Source of the DNA: Paraburkholderia translucens | Lineage (GTDB): Bacteria; Pseudomonadota; Gammaproteobacteria; Burkholderiales; Burkholderiaceae | Assembly (NCBI RefSeq): GCF_020881035.1 | Contig: NZ_JAJITC010000004.1 | Span: 62,001 to 126,000, forward strand | Length of the DNA stretch: 64,000 nucleotides | Direction of reading: 5' to 3' | Shown here: positions 1-9,754 of the stretch, piece after piece | How the letters are laid out: every line of letters begins with the position of its first letter | Position numbering within the stretch: position 1 is the first letter of the stretch | Program-made: the position numbers and the translations under genes | The notes under the pieces: model-generated | Databases searched by the model: none | Told to the model about the DNA's origin: nothing | What the model saw: the letters and a program-made list of their open reading frames with translations, nothing else

Positions 1-1324
1 CCACCAGAGGCCAGCCACCCGCCTGCAGGTGGCGGGTGAAGGCCTGCTGGGTTTTCTCGGCCAGGCGACCATAGGCGCTGCGCGCTTGCTGGCGCACCGG
101 CTTCATGACGTTTTGGGTGTCTTGCCATTCGAAGTCACCCAGCGCTTGCTCGAACTCGCGGTGCAGCCGATCAGCCTCGCGCAGCGAGCCTGTATAGAAC
201 GCCAGCAAACGGGCCATGTCCTGGCAGTGCTGAGGCAGCTGCTCTTCCAGCTCTTCACAACGAAGGCCCAGTTCCAAAGCAGCGCGCAGCAGGTCCCACT
301 TCAGCCGGCTTTCACCACGCGAAGCCCACACCGAGCGACGCTGGCGATCCAAGACGCTGCGCACACCATCCACGTCGTCGCTCAGCAAGGCCGCCATGCC
401 GCGTTCCAGCGCGCTGCGCTCCTCGAATGGGAAGGTCTCACGTGGCCCCAGGTCTTGAATTGCGGCGCAGTGCTGGGCCAGCCCCAACTCCTGCTCTAGC
501 TTTTGGGCACGGTCGATGTATACAGGTTGAGTCCGGCGGTCGTTGCGCAGGTCTTCACACAGCGCATAGATCACTGCCAGGCCAGTTTCGGGCACCTTTG
601 GTAAGTCGGCCAGGCTGTCCGGCAAAGGGCACGGGAGGTCAAAGGCAAACTCGCTGAATAGCACGTAGCGCCATAGCTCTTCGGCGATGGAGGACCAAGC
701 CCGGCCGCGGGTGCGCAGGGTCAAAGTCAAGCTGCTCTTGAGCAGATCTCGTGCTTCGTTCACCCAAGTGTCACCAGCCTTCAAGGCCTGCTCCTGGGCG
801 GCGCTGGGCGCCATCAGCGCGAGCAAGATGTTGCGGCTAGATTCCACCCCGAGCAGGGCACGCAAGGTGGGCCAGCCCACCCCGCCCCCCAAGGCGTCGA
901 TGATCGCGAACGACGGGTTCGGGTCGGCTTGAAACACCTTGCGCAGTTCCAGCACTTGGTCGGGCTTGGCGTTGAGACATAGGCTCTCAAAGCGATCGCC
1001 ATCGCCATCCGGGAACACGCGACCGCTGGCGGCGAAGGCGCTGAACGGGTCCCTTTGCTTGGCCTCGTCGTCCACGGGGGCTGGGGCCGGCACGTACACC
1101 AGTAAATGCTCGATCGTCCCTTGGCCCAAGTCCACCAAGGCTTGTGCAGCTTGCTCACGGCTGGTAATGCTGCTGGTGCTGGCATCCACCACTCGGCAGT
1201 GCTCGCTTTGCATGCTGTTGCAGGTGCCGAGGTAGCGGCGTTCAGGGTCATAGACTACCAACACGCCCTTGTCGGTCATGCGGGGCGTCAGGATCTCCTG
1301 CTGGATGAAGGTTTCGATGCGCAT
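1..1324 (-). CDS. pglZ: BREX system PglZ, 5' part only (runs off window start)
   Basis: An open frame of 441 codons starts with ATG at 1324 and is still open at base 1. The first residues, MRIETFIQQEIL followed by GVLVVYDPERRY, resemble the N-terminus of BREX PglZ proteins. PglZ belongs to the alkaline-phosphatase superfamily and is needed for BREX defence and methylation. The metal-binding phosphatase core normally lies further downstream and is not visible here. The start lies only 17 bp after the stop of the second pglX ORF, so it is the next gene of the same minus-strand operon. Place in the operon (after pglX) supports the call as much as sequence does. Type 6 systems continue with brxD and brxHI, which would lie beyond the left edge. 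Confidence 0.8.
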   Translation of the reverse strand, partial: MRIETFIQQEILTPRMTDKGVLVVYDPERRYLGTCNSMQSEHCRVVDASTSSITSREQAAQALVDLGQGTIEHLLVYVPAPAPVDDEAKQRDPFSAFAASGRVFPDGDGDRFESLCLNAKPDQVLELRKVFQADPNPSFAIIDALGGGVGWPTLRALLGVESSRNILLALMAPSAAQEQALKAGDTWVNEARDLLKSSLTLTLRTRGRAWSSIAEELWRYVLFSEFAFDLPCPLPDSLADLPKVPETGLAVIYALCEDLRNDRRTQPVYIDRAQKLEQELGLAQHCAAIQDLGPRETFPFEERSALERGMAALLSDDVDGVRSVLDRQRRSVWASRGESRLKWDLLRAALELGLRCEELEEQLPQHCQDMARLLAFYTGSLREADRLHREFEQALGDFEWQDTQNVMKPVRQQARSAYGRLAEKTQQAFTRHLQAGGWPLV

Positions 1325-1341
1325 GGTTGATAGTGCGTGGG

Positions 1342-3234
1342 TCAGGTGTCGGCCTTCTTGCGGCCACGAGACTTCTTGAGCGCCATTTCGGGTTCGACGT
1401 ACAACTCTTCTAAACCGTGAGAGATGGCCAGGCTCTTGTCGGACTTGCACCGCTCGCGCACGCGGTCAGGCCAGTAGGCCATGGCCAGATGCGCCCAGTC
1501 GTAGTCGCCCTTCTGCAACTTGGCCCAGGTATCTCTCAATACCTTCTGCCACGGCTTGTGGCGGAACAGTGGCCACAGCGGCGCGGCGGTGATCTGCACG
1601 CCGTCGTCGTGGTTTGGCTGGTAGTTCTGGGCCAGGCCTTGGAGGGTGTCCCGCAGATCGCTCAGCTCTTGGGCCAGAGTCTGCAGCGCTTCGAACTGCT
1701 TCTCTTCATCGGGCGTGCGAGCACCATCCTTGTTGCGCAGGGCATTCACATCCTCATCGACCTGCTTGAGCTTGGGCTCAACAAAGTCGTTGATGGCAGT
1801 GTACAGCGTTTGGCGTGTGAGGCTGGGGTAGTACATCCACAGCGTATAGCTGCCCGACACCGTGCTCAGCGGCCAGTAGATGGGTGCCTTGCGGCGGCTC
1901 TTGGAATAGCGCTGCAAATGGAAGGTGAAGAAGTCCTTCTGAAGCCAGTGGCGCAGGTCTCCATGTGCCGGGATATCTACGCGTGACAGCACGTCTTCCA
2001 ACACACTAACCAGGTCCTGGGGGTGCCCAGCGTCGTCCACCAAGATGCCTGGGTGGACGTGGAAGGGCGCCGCGCCATCGGGCAGCATGCCGGGGCTCTT
2101 TCTGGGCAGTGGGTCAAAGGGCTCCGGTTCGGGCGGCATTGCGCGCTCGCCGGTGGCCAAGCGAAAATCGAAGCGACCGAAAGCTACGCCCACCGCCCAG
2201 GAAATGAGGCTGTTGGTCTGTGATATTCCCGAGGCGGTGTCGTCGTCAGCCTCGGCGTCGTCGCCGACTTCCGCATCGTCCTCATTGGCCGCATCTTGGC
2301 TAGCCTGCACTGCAGCGCGGTCAACTTCGTTGAATCCGTAGAGGTTAAAGACGATTTCGTCAATCTCCTCTTGCAGGCAAGCAAGCTTACGCTGTATTGC
2401 GGTCGGTTCGTAGTCTCCGACTCGATCACGAATCGCTGTCGGTAAGACAAAGGCATGTGACACCTCGTTTACCGTGTCCAATCGTCGCCTCAGCAACCAA
2501 GATTCGCGGCCAATCTCGCTGAGGCGCGAGCTTTCTTCGCTTCCCGGCGAAGGGGTAGGCAGACGAGATAGTGTCCCATTTCTGTAAAGGGCAAATCCAG
2601 CTCTCCCTAGAAGCAGTTTATGAAGGCTATCGGCTGCTCCAGAGTTCAGTATGCAAAGGATCGCCAGCAGGTCCGCGGAGTCCGAGAACGCTTGCGTTCC
2701 GTTGTCTCCGAATATGCAGCCCGGGGGTGTTAAGTGCGGAGCGAGGCGAGCAGCGCGCAGAGTTTGGAACAGACCTGGCCTGAAGTAGAAATCGCTATTC
2801 CTAATGTACGAAATCACCTCACCAGTCTTCGTATTGCAGAAGTTCGCGATCTCTTTGCCGTGGCCTGCCCATTTAACTACGAGGAAAACGTCCGCATAAA
2901 AGGGAGAGTGGGTCCCACCCTTCGCAAGAGGAACCCAGACTTCGCGTAGCGCCTCGGTTTCCCAATTCGCGCGCAAGAACCGAAAGTCATCTGATGTCTG
3001 TAGGCCCGCACGAGCGGTTCGGCCTTGAGCCTCAAAAGGGGGAATTCTCTTGAACACGCTCCGGACATTGGCGCTTATCCAATAAGCAAATGGCGATCCG
3101 GGCACCTCTTTGAGGACACTAACGTCCACTTCAAAAGTTTCGGTTGTTGAGCGCCCAGCCCTGAAATCGCGGCATATCTGCTGAAGCGCGGTTGCTTTGT
3201 CTGCGTCCTGCAGCAGCCGGAGAAATGTCGTCAT
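1342..3234 (-). CDS. pglX: BREX PglX, C-terminal half (second ORF of a split pglX)
   Basis: This 630-aa protein has no SAM-binding motifs of its own. Its start, MTTFLRLLQDADKATAL, followed by EVPGSPFAYWIS, is what follows the catalytic half in single-chain PglX proteins, where the target-recognition region lies. An acidic, Asp/Glu-rich insertion lies near residues 320-335 and the C-terminus is Lys/Arg-rich. Its ATG (3234-3232) overlaps the TGA of the preceding ORF as ATGA, so translation is probably coupled. Together the two ORFs give about 1389 residues, in the range of an intact PglX. Either the methylase works as two subunits or this is a recent frameshift. There is no homopolymer at the junction to suggest phase variation. 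Confidence 0.8.
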   Translation of the reverse strand: MTTFLRLLQDADKATALQQICRDFRAGRSTTETFEVDVSVLKEVPGSPFAYWISANVRSVFKRIPPFEAQGRTARAGLQTSDDFRFLRANWETEALREVWVPLAKGGTHSPFYADVFLVVKWAGHGKEIANFCNTKTGEVISYIRNSDFYFRPGLFQTLRAARLAPHLTPPGCIFGDNGTQAFSDSADLLAILCILNSGAADSLHKLLLGRAGFALYRNGTLSRLPTPSPGSEESSRLSEIGRESWLLRRRLDTVNEVSHAFVLPTAIRDRVGDYEPTAIQRKLACLQEEIDEIVFNLYGFNEVDRAAVQASQDAANEDDAEVGDDAEADDDTASGISQTNSLISWAVGVAFGRFDFRLATGERAMPPEPEPFDPLPRKSPGMLPDGAAPFHVHPGILVDDAGHPQDLVSVLEDVLSRVDIPAHGDLRHWLQKDFFTFHLQRYSKSRRKAPIYWPLSTVSGSYTLWMYYPSLTRQTLYTAINDFVEPKLKQVDEDVNALRNKDGARTPDEEKQFEALQTLAQELSDLRDTLQGLAQNYQPNHDDGVQITAAPLWPLFRHKPWQKVLRDTWAKLQKGDYDWAHLAMAYWPDRVRERCKSDKSLAISHGLEELYVEPEMALKKSRGRKKADT

Positions 3235-5510
3235 GCAGTCTTCTCCAGTACGTAAGCAGCTGCTTCCACCATTGCATCATCCATAACACCTAGGCCCAGG
3301 TCCGCCATGATCTCGGGCCTAGCCGAACTGAGTACAAGCTCCTCTCGCCACTTTTGAAAGCTTGACAGAAAGAAGCAAGTGCGAGACGTAATTGCGCCGA
3401 TGCGCCCGCCTGCACGCAGCAAATCAAGCCCGCGCTCGACCATGATTGCTAGCAAGTCGCTCTTGCTGCGTGAATAGCTGTTGGAGAGCTGATCCTTAGT
3501 ATTCGCCGCCAGCGCACCAAATGGGGGGTTCATCACCACGACGTCAAACACCTCTCGGCACAGGTCAATTAGCCGCAAACCTTGCAACGCATCCTGCGCG
3601 AACAGCCGCCCCTGGTAGGTGGCTTTAGTCGCGTGAGCGAATTGGATGAGTGCCGCCCGCAGCCGGCCCTCTGCCTTGCGCCACTGCTCCACATCCGCCT
3701 CATGGAACAGGCTGCCGTGCTCGCCAAACACTGACCGCACCAAGCGCGGCAGTTCGCGCTCCACTTGAAGCAGCACGCCAAGTTCGGGCACGCCCTTAAG
3801 AAGTTGCAGGGTCTTTCTGAACAGCTCGGCATCCAGTTCGTCCAGCTCAGCTGCGAACTGCTCGCGCAGTTCCCTCTCGGCCGGTGGCGCGGTGGCAGCG
3901 ATGACGTGGCCGAGCCCTACGGCCGGCCGATCCTTGGCCTTCACGCCCTCGTCGTGCCAAGCGCGCTGTGCTCGCAGCCACACCGCCAATGAAGCAATCT
4001 GCGCAGCGCGCGGGTCGATGTCCACGCCGTAGATGTTGTGCTCGATCACCAGACGCGGCACATCGCGCAGGTAATCTTCCTTGTCGGTATAGGTCTGACA
4101 AAGCGGCAGCAGCCCCGCATCAGGCGCGGTGCTCACGTCCAGGCTGCCGGGTCCGTGGGCCTGCTCCCAATCCCAGGCCTCTCGGTAAATGACAAGCAAC
4201 AGGTCAAACGCATACAGGCCGAAGTGCATGGAGCCACAAGCCGGGTCTAGCAGCTTCAGGGCGCGGGGGTCACGCAACCGGCGGTACGGAATCAGCTTGA
4301 CCTGCAGCTGCGGTTCGGTCACACGGCAGCGGCGCAAGAGCTCCTGGCAGGCCCCCATAAACCATCGGGTCCGGTAGATGCTGCCGTCCCCTCCGTGGCG
4401 ATCAGTTCGGCACTCCATGAACAAGGCATCCCACAGGGCCTGAGTGCTGTAGGCGTCAAACCGACCCTCATGCAGCGACTGGTGAGTCTGCGGGTCCCAC
4501 GCCTCCGACGGCACGCGGGCGTAGCCGTCCACGCAGTGGGCGAAATCGATCATGGCCTGCAGGCCCGCATCGGTGTCGTCAAAGGGCGGCAGGTCGTCCC
4601 ATTTCGCAGCCATCACAAGGGCGGGCACGCTACCGGGACGCAGGTCGTCGCGGTCGAACTGGCGCAAAAACACATCACGCGGGCTGCACAGCAGGTACTG
4701 GCAGCGCTCACGCAGGCCGGAAGCCCCTTGGCCTGCTTCGTACCAGAGACGACCTAGGGTGTTGTCCACCAAAAACTCGACCACATAGCGCGGAGTGAAG
4801 AACTGGTTGCGCACCGCCAGCTCACGGCCGTTGCGCGGAGCTTGGCTGGCCTCGCGCATGGCCTTGCGCTCTTCCTTGCTGTTGAAGTACTGGTAAATCC
4901 AGCCGATAGTTTCGTCTTGCGGCCAGAGCGGCTCTATCTCGTGGTGGTTGAGCGCGGCCAGCACTTGCAGCAAGGCCGCTTCCCGCGGGAACAAGCGTCC
5001 CTGAGGTGCAAAGCGGTCAAACAGCGCAGGCAGCTCTTGCGCGAATTCGTCGAACAAGCTGAACAAGAAGGCCTGGTAGGCCTGACCGGTTTCGCCCAAC
5101 GCGCTGCCGGCCACCATCTTGTACAGCTCAAACGCCTTCGACTGCTGACCCTGCCTGACCGCGGGAAGCAGTACGCCGCGAGCCTCCATCATCAAGAGCG
5201 CTGCCAGACGGTTCAACACCGTGAAGGCCTGCTCACGCACGATGCGGTCGATGATGGGCACCCGGTGGTCTGCATTGTCAGCCAGCCCTTCTGATGCCAG
5301 GTAGTGCGCCAGGGTTTGCCGGAGCAGGTCGGCGGTTTCGCGCTCGGCAGCGGAGAGGTGTGTCAAGCGGTCCAGCGGTGTCACCGCGCCGGTGTTCGGG
5401 TCCAAGCCATAGGTCTGCTGAACTTGGATGCGGAACTCGTCGGTCAGCAGGCCGCGGCATTCGGTGACCAGCTTCTGCAGCCGGCCCCGGGTCTTGTCGT
5501 CAAAGGCCAT
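3231..5510 (-). CDS. pglX: BREX PglX, N-terminal catalytic half (adenine-specific DNA methyltransferase)
   Basis: This is a 759-aa N6-adenine methyltransferase half. Visible motifs are the SAM-binding motif LDPACGSMHFG near residues 420-430, YGVDIDPRAAQIA about 70 residues later, and the catalytic NPPFG near residue 660. Upstream, NQFFTPRYVVEFLVDNTLG is typical of PglX and type I/II methylases. PglX methylates host DNA at a non-palindromic site so that BREX can tell host from phage. The ORF ends at AAAYVLEKTA, a point where intact homologues would read straight on into the target-recognition half; that half is encoded by the next, overlapping ORF. It starts 4 bp after the brxC stop in the same operon. 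Confidence 0.88.
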   Translation of the reverse strand: MAFDDKTRGRLQKLVTECRGLLTDEFRIQVQQTYGLDPNTGAVTPLDRLTHLSAAERETADLLRQTLAHYLASEGLADNADHRVPIIDRIVREQAFTVLNRLAALLMMEARGVLLPAVRQGQQSKAFELYKMVAGSALGETGQAYQAFLFSLFDEFAQELPALFDRFAPQGRLFPREAALLQVLAALNHHEIEPLWPQDETIGWIYQYFNSKEERKAMREASQAPRNGRELAVRNQFFTPRYVVEFLVDNTLGRLWYEAGQGASGLRERCQYLLCSPRDVFLRQFDRDDLRPGSVPALVMAAKWDDLPPFDDTDAGLQAMIDFAHCVDGYARVPSEAWDPQTHQSLHEGRFDAYSTQALWDALFMECRTDRHGGDGSIYRTRWFMGACQELLRRCRVTEPQLQVKLIPYRRLRDPRALKLLDPACGSMHFGLYAFDLLLVIYREAWDWEQAHGPGSLDVSTAPDAGLLPLCQTYTDKEDYLRDVPRLVIEHNIYGVDIDPRAAQIASLAVWLRAQRAWHDEGVKAKDRPAVGLGHVIAATAPPAERELREQFAAELDELDAELFRKTLQLLKGVPELGVLLQVERELPRLVRSVFGEHGSLFHEADVEQWRKAEGRLRAALIQFAHATKATYQGRLFAQDALQGLRLIDLCREVFDVVVMNPPFGALAANTKDQLSNSYSRSKSDLLAIMVERGLDLLRAGGRIGAITSRTCFFLSSFQKWREELVLSSARPEIMADLGLGVMDDAMVEAAAYVLEKTA

Positions 5511-5514
5511 GGAG

Positions 5515-8500
5515 TCAGTTTTCCAGCTTCAGGTCCAGTTCAAAGGCGTGGGCGTAGCTCAGTTCAGAGCGCACGCGCTGTAGCTCTTTGATCAGTGCAT
5601 CCAGATCGGCCAGGGTGGTAATGTGGCCACGGGCTTTGACTTTGCGCTGTACGGCAGGCTTGGGCTCGTCTTTGCCCTGGGCACCGCCAGCCTTGATTTC
5701 GGTCTCGGCCTTCATGCGGGCTTGCACCCGCTCACGGCCCAAGTGCTCAATGCGCGCCTTGGCGTCTTGTGCTTGGGTCTGAATGACGAAGTCCTGGTTC
5801 ACCAGGGTGCGCAGGCCTTGGGCGTCTGGGCTGGCTTGCACTGCCAGGCCTTCCAGGCTGGCCAGCAGCTCTTGCTGCTCTTGCTGAGTCAGTTCCCCCC
5901 ACTCGGGCACGCGCTGCACATCGGCTGCTACCTGTTTCAGGCGATCGGCCTGCGTGGCCTGCAGGGTCAGAGCTGCTTCGCGCACACGCGCCCGCAGACT
6001 GGTCAACCGGCTGTTTAGGTCGGCGGCAGAACGGTAGAAGTCGACTTGCGCCAGCTGCGCGTCCAGCTGACTGAATGGCTCGGCTAGGTCAGCTTTCAGA
6101 GCAGCAGGCTCGCCGGTGTTGGGCAGACTATCCACCAGGGTCCGCAGGTCTTGCAGGCCGCGCAGCGTGACCTCCAGCCCCTGATCCAGTGACTGACGCA
6201 GCTCGGCGGCCCACTTCAGGCTGGCATAGAGCGGTGACTCAGCCTTTCCCAGGCGTTGGGGCGCATCGGAGGCATCCGTGAGCAGCACATCAGCGATCTC
6301 GCGGCCCAAGGTATCCAGACGGTCTTCACCCGGAAGGCCGAGGCTCCTCAACTTCTCTGCCAGGGGTGCGTAGCGATTCTGCAGGCTGGGGAAGAGGCGC
6401 ACCGTGGCCTTGCTGATGTCGTCTTCCAGCGGCACCACCAGCTCACCGCTGAGTTCGGTGAGGCGGTCTGCGGCCAGCGCCAGCATCTCCATTGAGGGCT
6501 TGTCTTCGCGCAGTGACAGGCCCACGTTTTTGAAACTGTTGTTGGTCTTCAGCGCATCCACGGCCTGCTGGCCGTTCACGGTGACCTCACGCCCGGCCAC
6601 CTTCAGCTTTACCTCGCCGGCCACCAGCAGCGACGCGACCAAGTAGCGCAAGGTGTCGGGTGACCAGCCGAAGGGGGCATCAGCGAATCGCTCGGACAGG
6701 CTCTTACCATCGATGGGGCTGGTGCGCTCGATGGTGTCACGGATGCTGACCAAGGCCTTGTGATCCACCTTCACCGAAGGTTTGCCGGCCTTCACCTGAA
6801 TTAGGCTGAGCGGGTCGATCTGTGAGGTGATAGCGGCCAAGTTGCCAGCGCGCAGGAAGCGTTCCGCCGTGTCAGTGGCCACGCGTACCGGGGCTTCTGC
6901 ATAGCGGTCGAACACCTGCTCGGCTACAGCGGCCAGGTGCTTGCGGGCGGCGTCCAGGAGCTCAGGCGCCAGCGATTCCACCGCAGAGACTTGGCCACGG
7001 AAGATGTACGAGCCTTGAACCAGGCTGCGGCGAATCAAGCGCTGGAGTTCGCCCTCCAGGCGGCTGGCACGGTCCAACTGGCCGTTGCAGTAATCTTTGA
7101 CCTCTTGGTCGGGGTCGTTGCGGTGCTTGTTGGCGATCTCGCGGCAGCGAAAGATGTCGGCCGTCAGTTCTTCGATCTCGGGCGTGGTGCGGCCAATCAG
7201 GAGGACCTGGTACTTGCTGGAAACCAGGCGCGACTCGTCTTGAAGTCGGGTGCGAGCTGCCTCGTACTCCTTGGGGTCACATATCTCGACCAGCGTCTGA
7301 ATTGTGTTGCGATCACCCGCCAGTGCAGTTGGCAGGCCGCCAGCACCCTGCGCCTTCAGGCCCGTCTGCACAGCCAGTGAGCCATTGAGCTGCGTACTGG
7401 GCAGCGGGGCATAGACCTCGGTAAGCGCAGCATTCGCCAAACGCTTGAGCTCCACGGCGCGCAGAGGGATCTGGCTCCGCTCTTGCTCGACGTTGTTCAG
7501 CTTCTCGCTGAAGAAGCGCAGCTGGCCGTCTTGCTCTCCGAAGGGAACAAAGCGGTCGGCGATCAGCTCCTCGATGGCGCGGTTCACGTCCTCGGCACGG
7601 CTGGCCAGGGACACGCCGTCGTGCATCAAGCCCGCCACGTTCTGGCGCGTGACAGGCAGGTTGCCGAGAATTTGCAGGATGGCCACGGTCTTGGCCACCT
7701 GGTGATGCAGCGGCGAGCTGGAAAAGCGGTTGCGGCAGACCTCTTGCACCGGCTTGTACAGGTTGGGGAAGGCACGCTGGATGTCCTTCTCCAGTGCGTC
7801 GAAAAGGGTGGCGGTGGTGGCCAGCCAGCCCACAGCCTGGTCGGCCACGGCTGTGCGGCCACCGTCGTTCTCGATCAGAATGTCCTGAATCACCTTGATC
7901 GCCGAGCGCAGGCCAATGCCACCGGTGGAGCGCGCCAGCGCGCCGAGCAGGTGCAGCAAGATGTCGAAGTGCGCCGGCAGGAAGGGGTACAGATCGATGA
8001 AGGTCTTGCGATCGAAGTCGGCGCCAAAGGCGCGCGCGTCTTCCAGCTTGGTGTGGTGGCGCAGGGCCTGGCCGTGTTGGTCAAACAGCACGCCCAAGGC
8101 CTGCGCACCCTCGGGAGACTTGCCCAACAGGCGGGTGAAGCAGATCTCCTTGATGTCGTTTGCCTCCAGGTCGATCTGGATCGGGAAGCGGTCTTTCAGC
8201 TTGAACAGCTGGGGTGAGTTTAGAGCGGCACGGGGATCATCTTCGGTCAGCGTTTGCTGCGCCGTGCCGATGATCCACACCTTGCCGCCACCGAGAGCCT
8301 TGAGGTTCTTCGACAGGCCGTCGAGGTTGAGGATCAGGTTCTGGCGCGAGCCTACGTACTGACCCACCTCGTCGATGATGAAGATGATGTAGTCCTTGCC
8401 CGAGGCTTCGCGGGCAATGGCCAGCATCTCCTTGACCCGGTCGTTCTCGAACACCACCACATCGCTGGTTTCGGTGGTGAAGGAACTTTCGGTCTTGAAC

Positions 8501-9162
8501 AGCGTGGGGTATAGCTGGTGGGCGATGGCGGGCACCAGGCTGTCCACCACCAGCTCATCGTCGCGGTACTGCGACCAAGGCTCACCGCCGGTGGCCTCCT
8601 GAAACAGCTTCAGGAACTCTTCGTAGCGGCCCTCGCGGCGCAGCTTACGCTCCAACGCGGCCACCTTCAGGTTGCGCGAGTAGCCCGCCCACTGCAACAC
8701 CTTGTAGAACAGTACCGTGGAGACTTCCTCCATCGTGGCGCCTGCCAGCTGTTCGCTCGCCAAGTCAAGCAACAGCACGGCGGCCGGGAAGCGCTTGGCG
8801 ACGGTGCTGAGCAGCTGGCGCGTGGTGGTTCGCTTCAGGCGGTCTTGCAGGTGCTGGCGAAACGGGACGCCGTCGATCTGGATACGGTCGTCAAACGCCA
8901 GGCCCAGGTATTTGGTGAACGAACTCTTGCCCGAGCCGTAGAAGCCCGATACCCACACACCAACTTCGTTTTCACCGCCGGCATCCATGGCGGCTTGCAT
9001 CTTGAGCAGCAGCTTGTTGAACTGCTCGTCAATGCTGTCGGTCACCACGTACTCGGACACCTCCTTCTTCAGGCGCTCTTCCTGCGAGACGCCGTAGGCG
9101 ATGACCTTTTCGATGCTGCGGTAGATGTCCCGGGACGGGTCAAACAGTTGCTTGATGTTCAT
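5515..9162 (-). CDS. brxC: BREX system P-loop protein BrxC
   Basis: This is a 1215-aa ATPase with the usual BrxC length. It opens with MNIKQLFDPSRDIYRSIEKVI, has a Walker A GFYGSGKSSF near residue 72 and a Walker B IIFIIDEVGQYVG near residue 260. Long helical and coiled-coil stretches fill the C-terminal half (roughly residues 900-1150). BrxC is a core BREX component (DUF6079/PglY-like) needed for phage exclusion. It sits between brxB (19-bp gap) and pglX (4-bp gap) in a tightly packed operon, so co-translation is likely. Nothing in the frame suggests damage. Confidence 0.93.
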   Translation of the reverse strand: MNIKQLFDPSRDIYRSIEKVIAYGVSQEERLKKEVSEYVVTDSIDEQFNKLLLKMQAAMDAGGENEVGVWVSGFYGSGKSSFTKYLGLAFDDRIQIDGVPFRQHLQDRLKRTTTRQLLSTVAKRFPAAVLLLDLASEQLAGATMEEVSTVLFYKVLQWAGYSRNLKVAALERKLRREGRYEEFLKLFQEATGGEPWSQYRDDELVVDSLVPAIAHQLYPTLFKTESSFTTETSDVVVFENDRVKEMLAIAREASGKDYIIFIIDEVGQYVGSRQNLILNLDGLSKNLKALGGGKVWIIGTAQQTLTEDDPRAALNSPQLFKLKDRFPIQIDLEANDIKEICFTRLLGKSPEGAQALGVLFDQHGQALRHHTKLEDARAFGADFDRKTFIDLYPFLPAHFDILLHLLGALARSTGGIGLRSAIKVIQDILIENDGGRTAVADQAVGWLATTATLFDALEKDIQRAFPNLYKPVQEVCRNRFSSSPLHHQVAKTVAILQILGNLPVTRQNVAGLMHDGVSLASRAEDVNRAIEELIADRFVPFGEQDGQLRFFSEKLNNVEQERSQIPLRAVELKRLANAALTEVYAPLPSTQLNGSLAVQTGLKAQGAGGLPTALAGDRNTIQTLVEICDPKEYEAARTRLQDESRLVSSKYQVLLIGRTTPEIEELTADIFRCREIANKHRNDPDQEVKDYCNGQLDRASRLEGELQRLIRRSLVQGSYIFRGQVSAVESLAPELLDAARKHLAAVAEQVFDRYAEAPVRVATDTAERFLRAGNLAAITSQIDPLSLIQVKAGKPSVKVDHKALVSIRDTIERTSPIDGKSLSERFADAPFGWSPDTLRYLVASLLVAGEVKLKVAGREVTVNGQQAVDALKTNNSFKNVGLSLREDKPSMEMLALAADRLTELSGELVVPLEDDISKATVRLFPSLQNRYAPLAEKLRSLGLPGEDRLDTLGREIADVLLTDASDAPQRLGKAESPLYASLKWAAELRQSLDQGLEVTLRGLQDLRTLVDSLPNTGEPAALKADLAEPFSQLDAQLAQVDFYRSAADLNSRLTSLRARVREAALTLQATQADRLKQVAADVQRVPEWGELTQQEQQELLASLEGLAVQASPDAQGLRTLVNQDFVIQTQAQDAKARIEHLGRERVQARMKAETEIKAGGAQGKDEPKPAVQRKVKARGHITTLADLDALIKELQRVRSELSYAHAFELDLKLEN

Positions 9163-9181
9163 AGGTCGCTTCTCTGGGGGG

Positions 9182-9754
9182 TCAGCCGCCGACGTGGACT
9201 GAACGGTAGTTGCCGTCCTCGGGGTAGAACCCGAGAAACTTCAGGCGCGTCTTGCCGGTGCGAACGCCGGGGTAGAGGAACACGGTGGGCACATGAAACT
9301 TGCCTTGCAGTTGGCCCTCGATGACGCCAATGCGCATGTAGGGATGCAGGGCTTCCAGATCGGTCACTAGCAGGATGCTGCGGGGCTTGCCTTCCAGCCC
9401 CTCCAATTTGGCCTCCAGCCGCTTCTGTAGGGCGCCCGTGGCGACCGCGTTGGCTAGCGACTTGTTGGTCTTGTCCCAGGCCTGCGGCGCCTTCTGATCG
9501 GCCACAACCCAGACCTTGCGCATGGGCGCTTGCGCCAGGATGTCGCCAACCTCCTTGGCGATGGAGAACTGGTGGACGTCCCACCCTTCGTTCGTCAACC
9601 TACTGCCCCATGCCGCGTGCCGTCGCTTCACGTCCAGGATTTGCTCCGGGTGAAAGACCAGGTAGAAGATCGGCTCGAAGCTGGCATGACCGAACTCGCG
9701 GCCATGCTTCACGCGCTCAATAAGCTCGTTGAAATCATGATCGAGTGAGGACAT
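9182..9754 (-). CDS. brxB: BREX system protein BrxB (DUF1788)
   Basis: This 190-aa protein has BrxB features: MSSLDHDFNELIERV at the N-terminus, then FEPIFYLVFHPEQIL and a C-terminal KTRLKFLGFYPEDGNYR. BrxB is a small conserved BREX protein of unclear biochemical role that always accompanies brxA and brxC in types 1, 5 and 6. The start overlaps the end of brxA by 20 bp, and the stop is 19 bp before brxC. The overlap and gene order are the strongest support besides sequence. Confidence 0.9.
   Translation of the reverse strand: MSSLDHDFNELIERVKHGREFGHASFEPIFYLVFHPEQILDVKRRHAAWGSRLTNEGWDVHQFSIAKEVGDILAQAPMRKVWVVADQKAPQAWDKTNKSLANAVATGALQKRLEAKLEGLEGKPRSILLVTDLEALHPYMRIGVIEGQLQGKFHVPTVFLYPGVRTGKTRLKFLGFYPEDGNYRSVHVGG

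Noticed and set aside
814..1251. 145-codon minus-strand frame
   Set aside because: It lies in another frame of the pglZ coding region, which is the true gene and remains open off the window edge.
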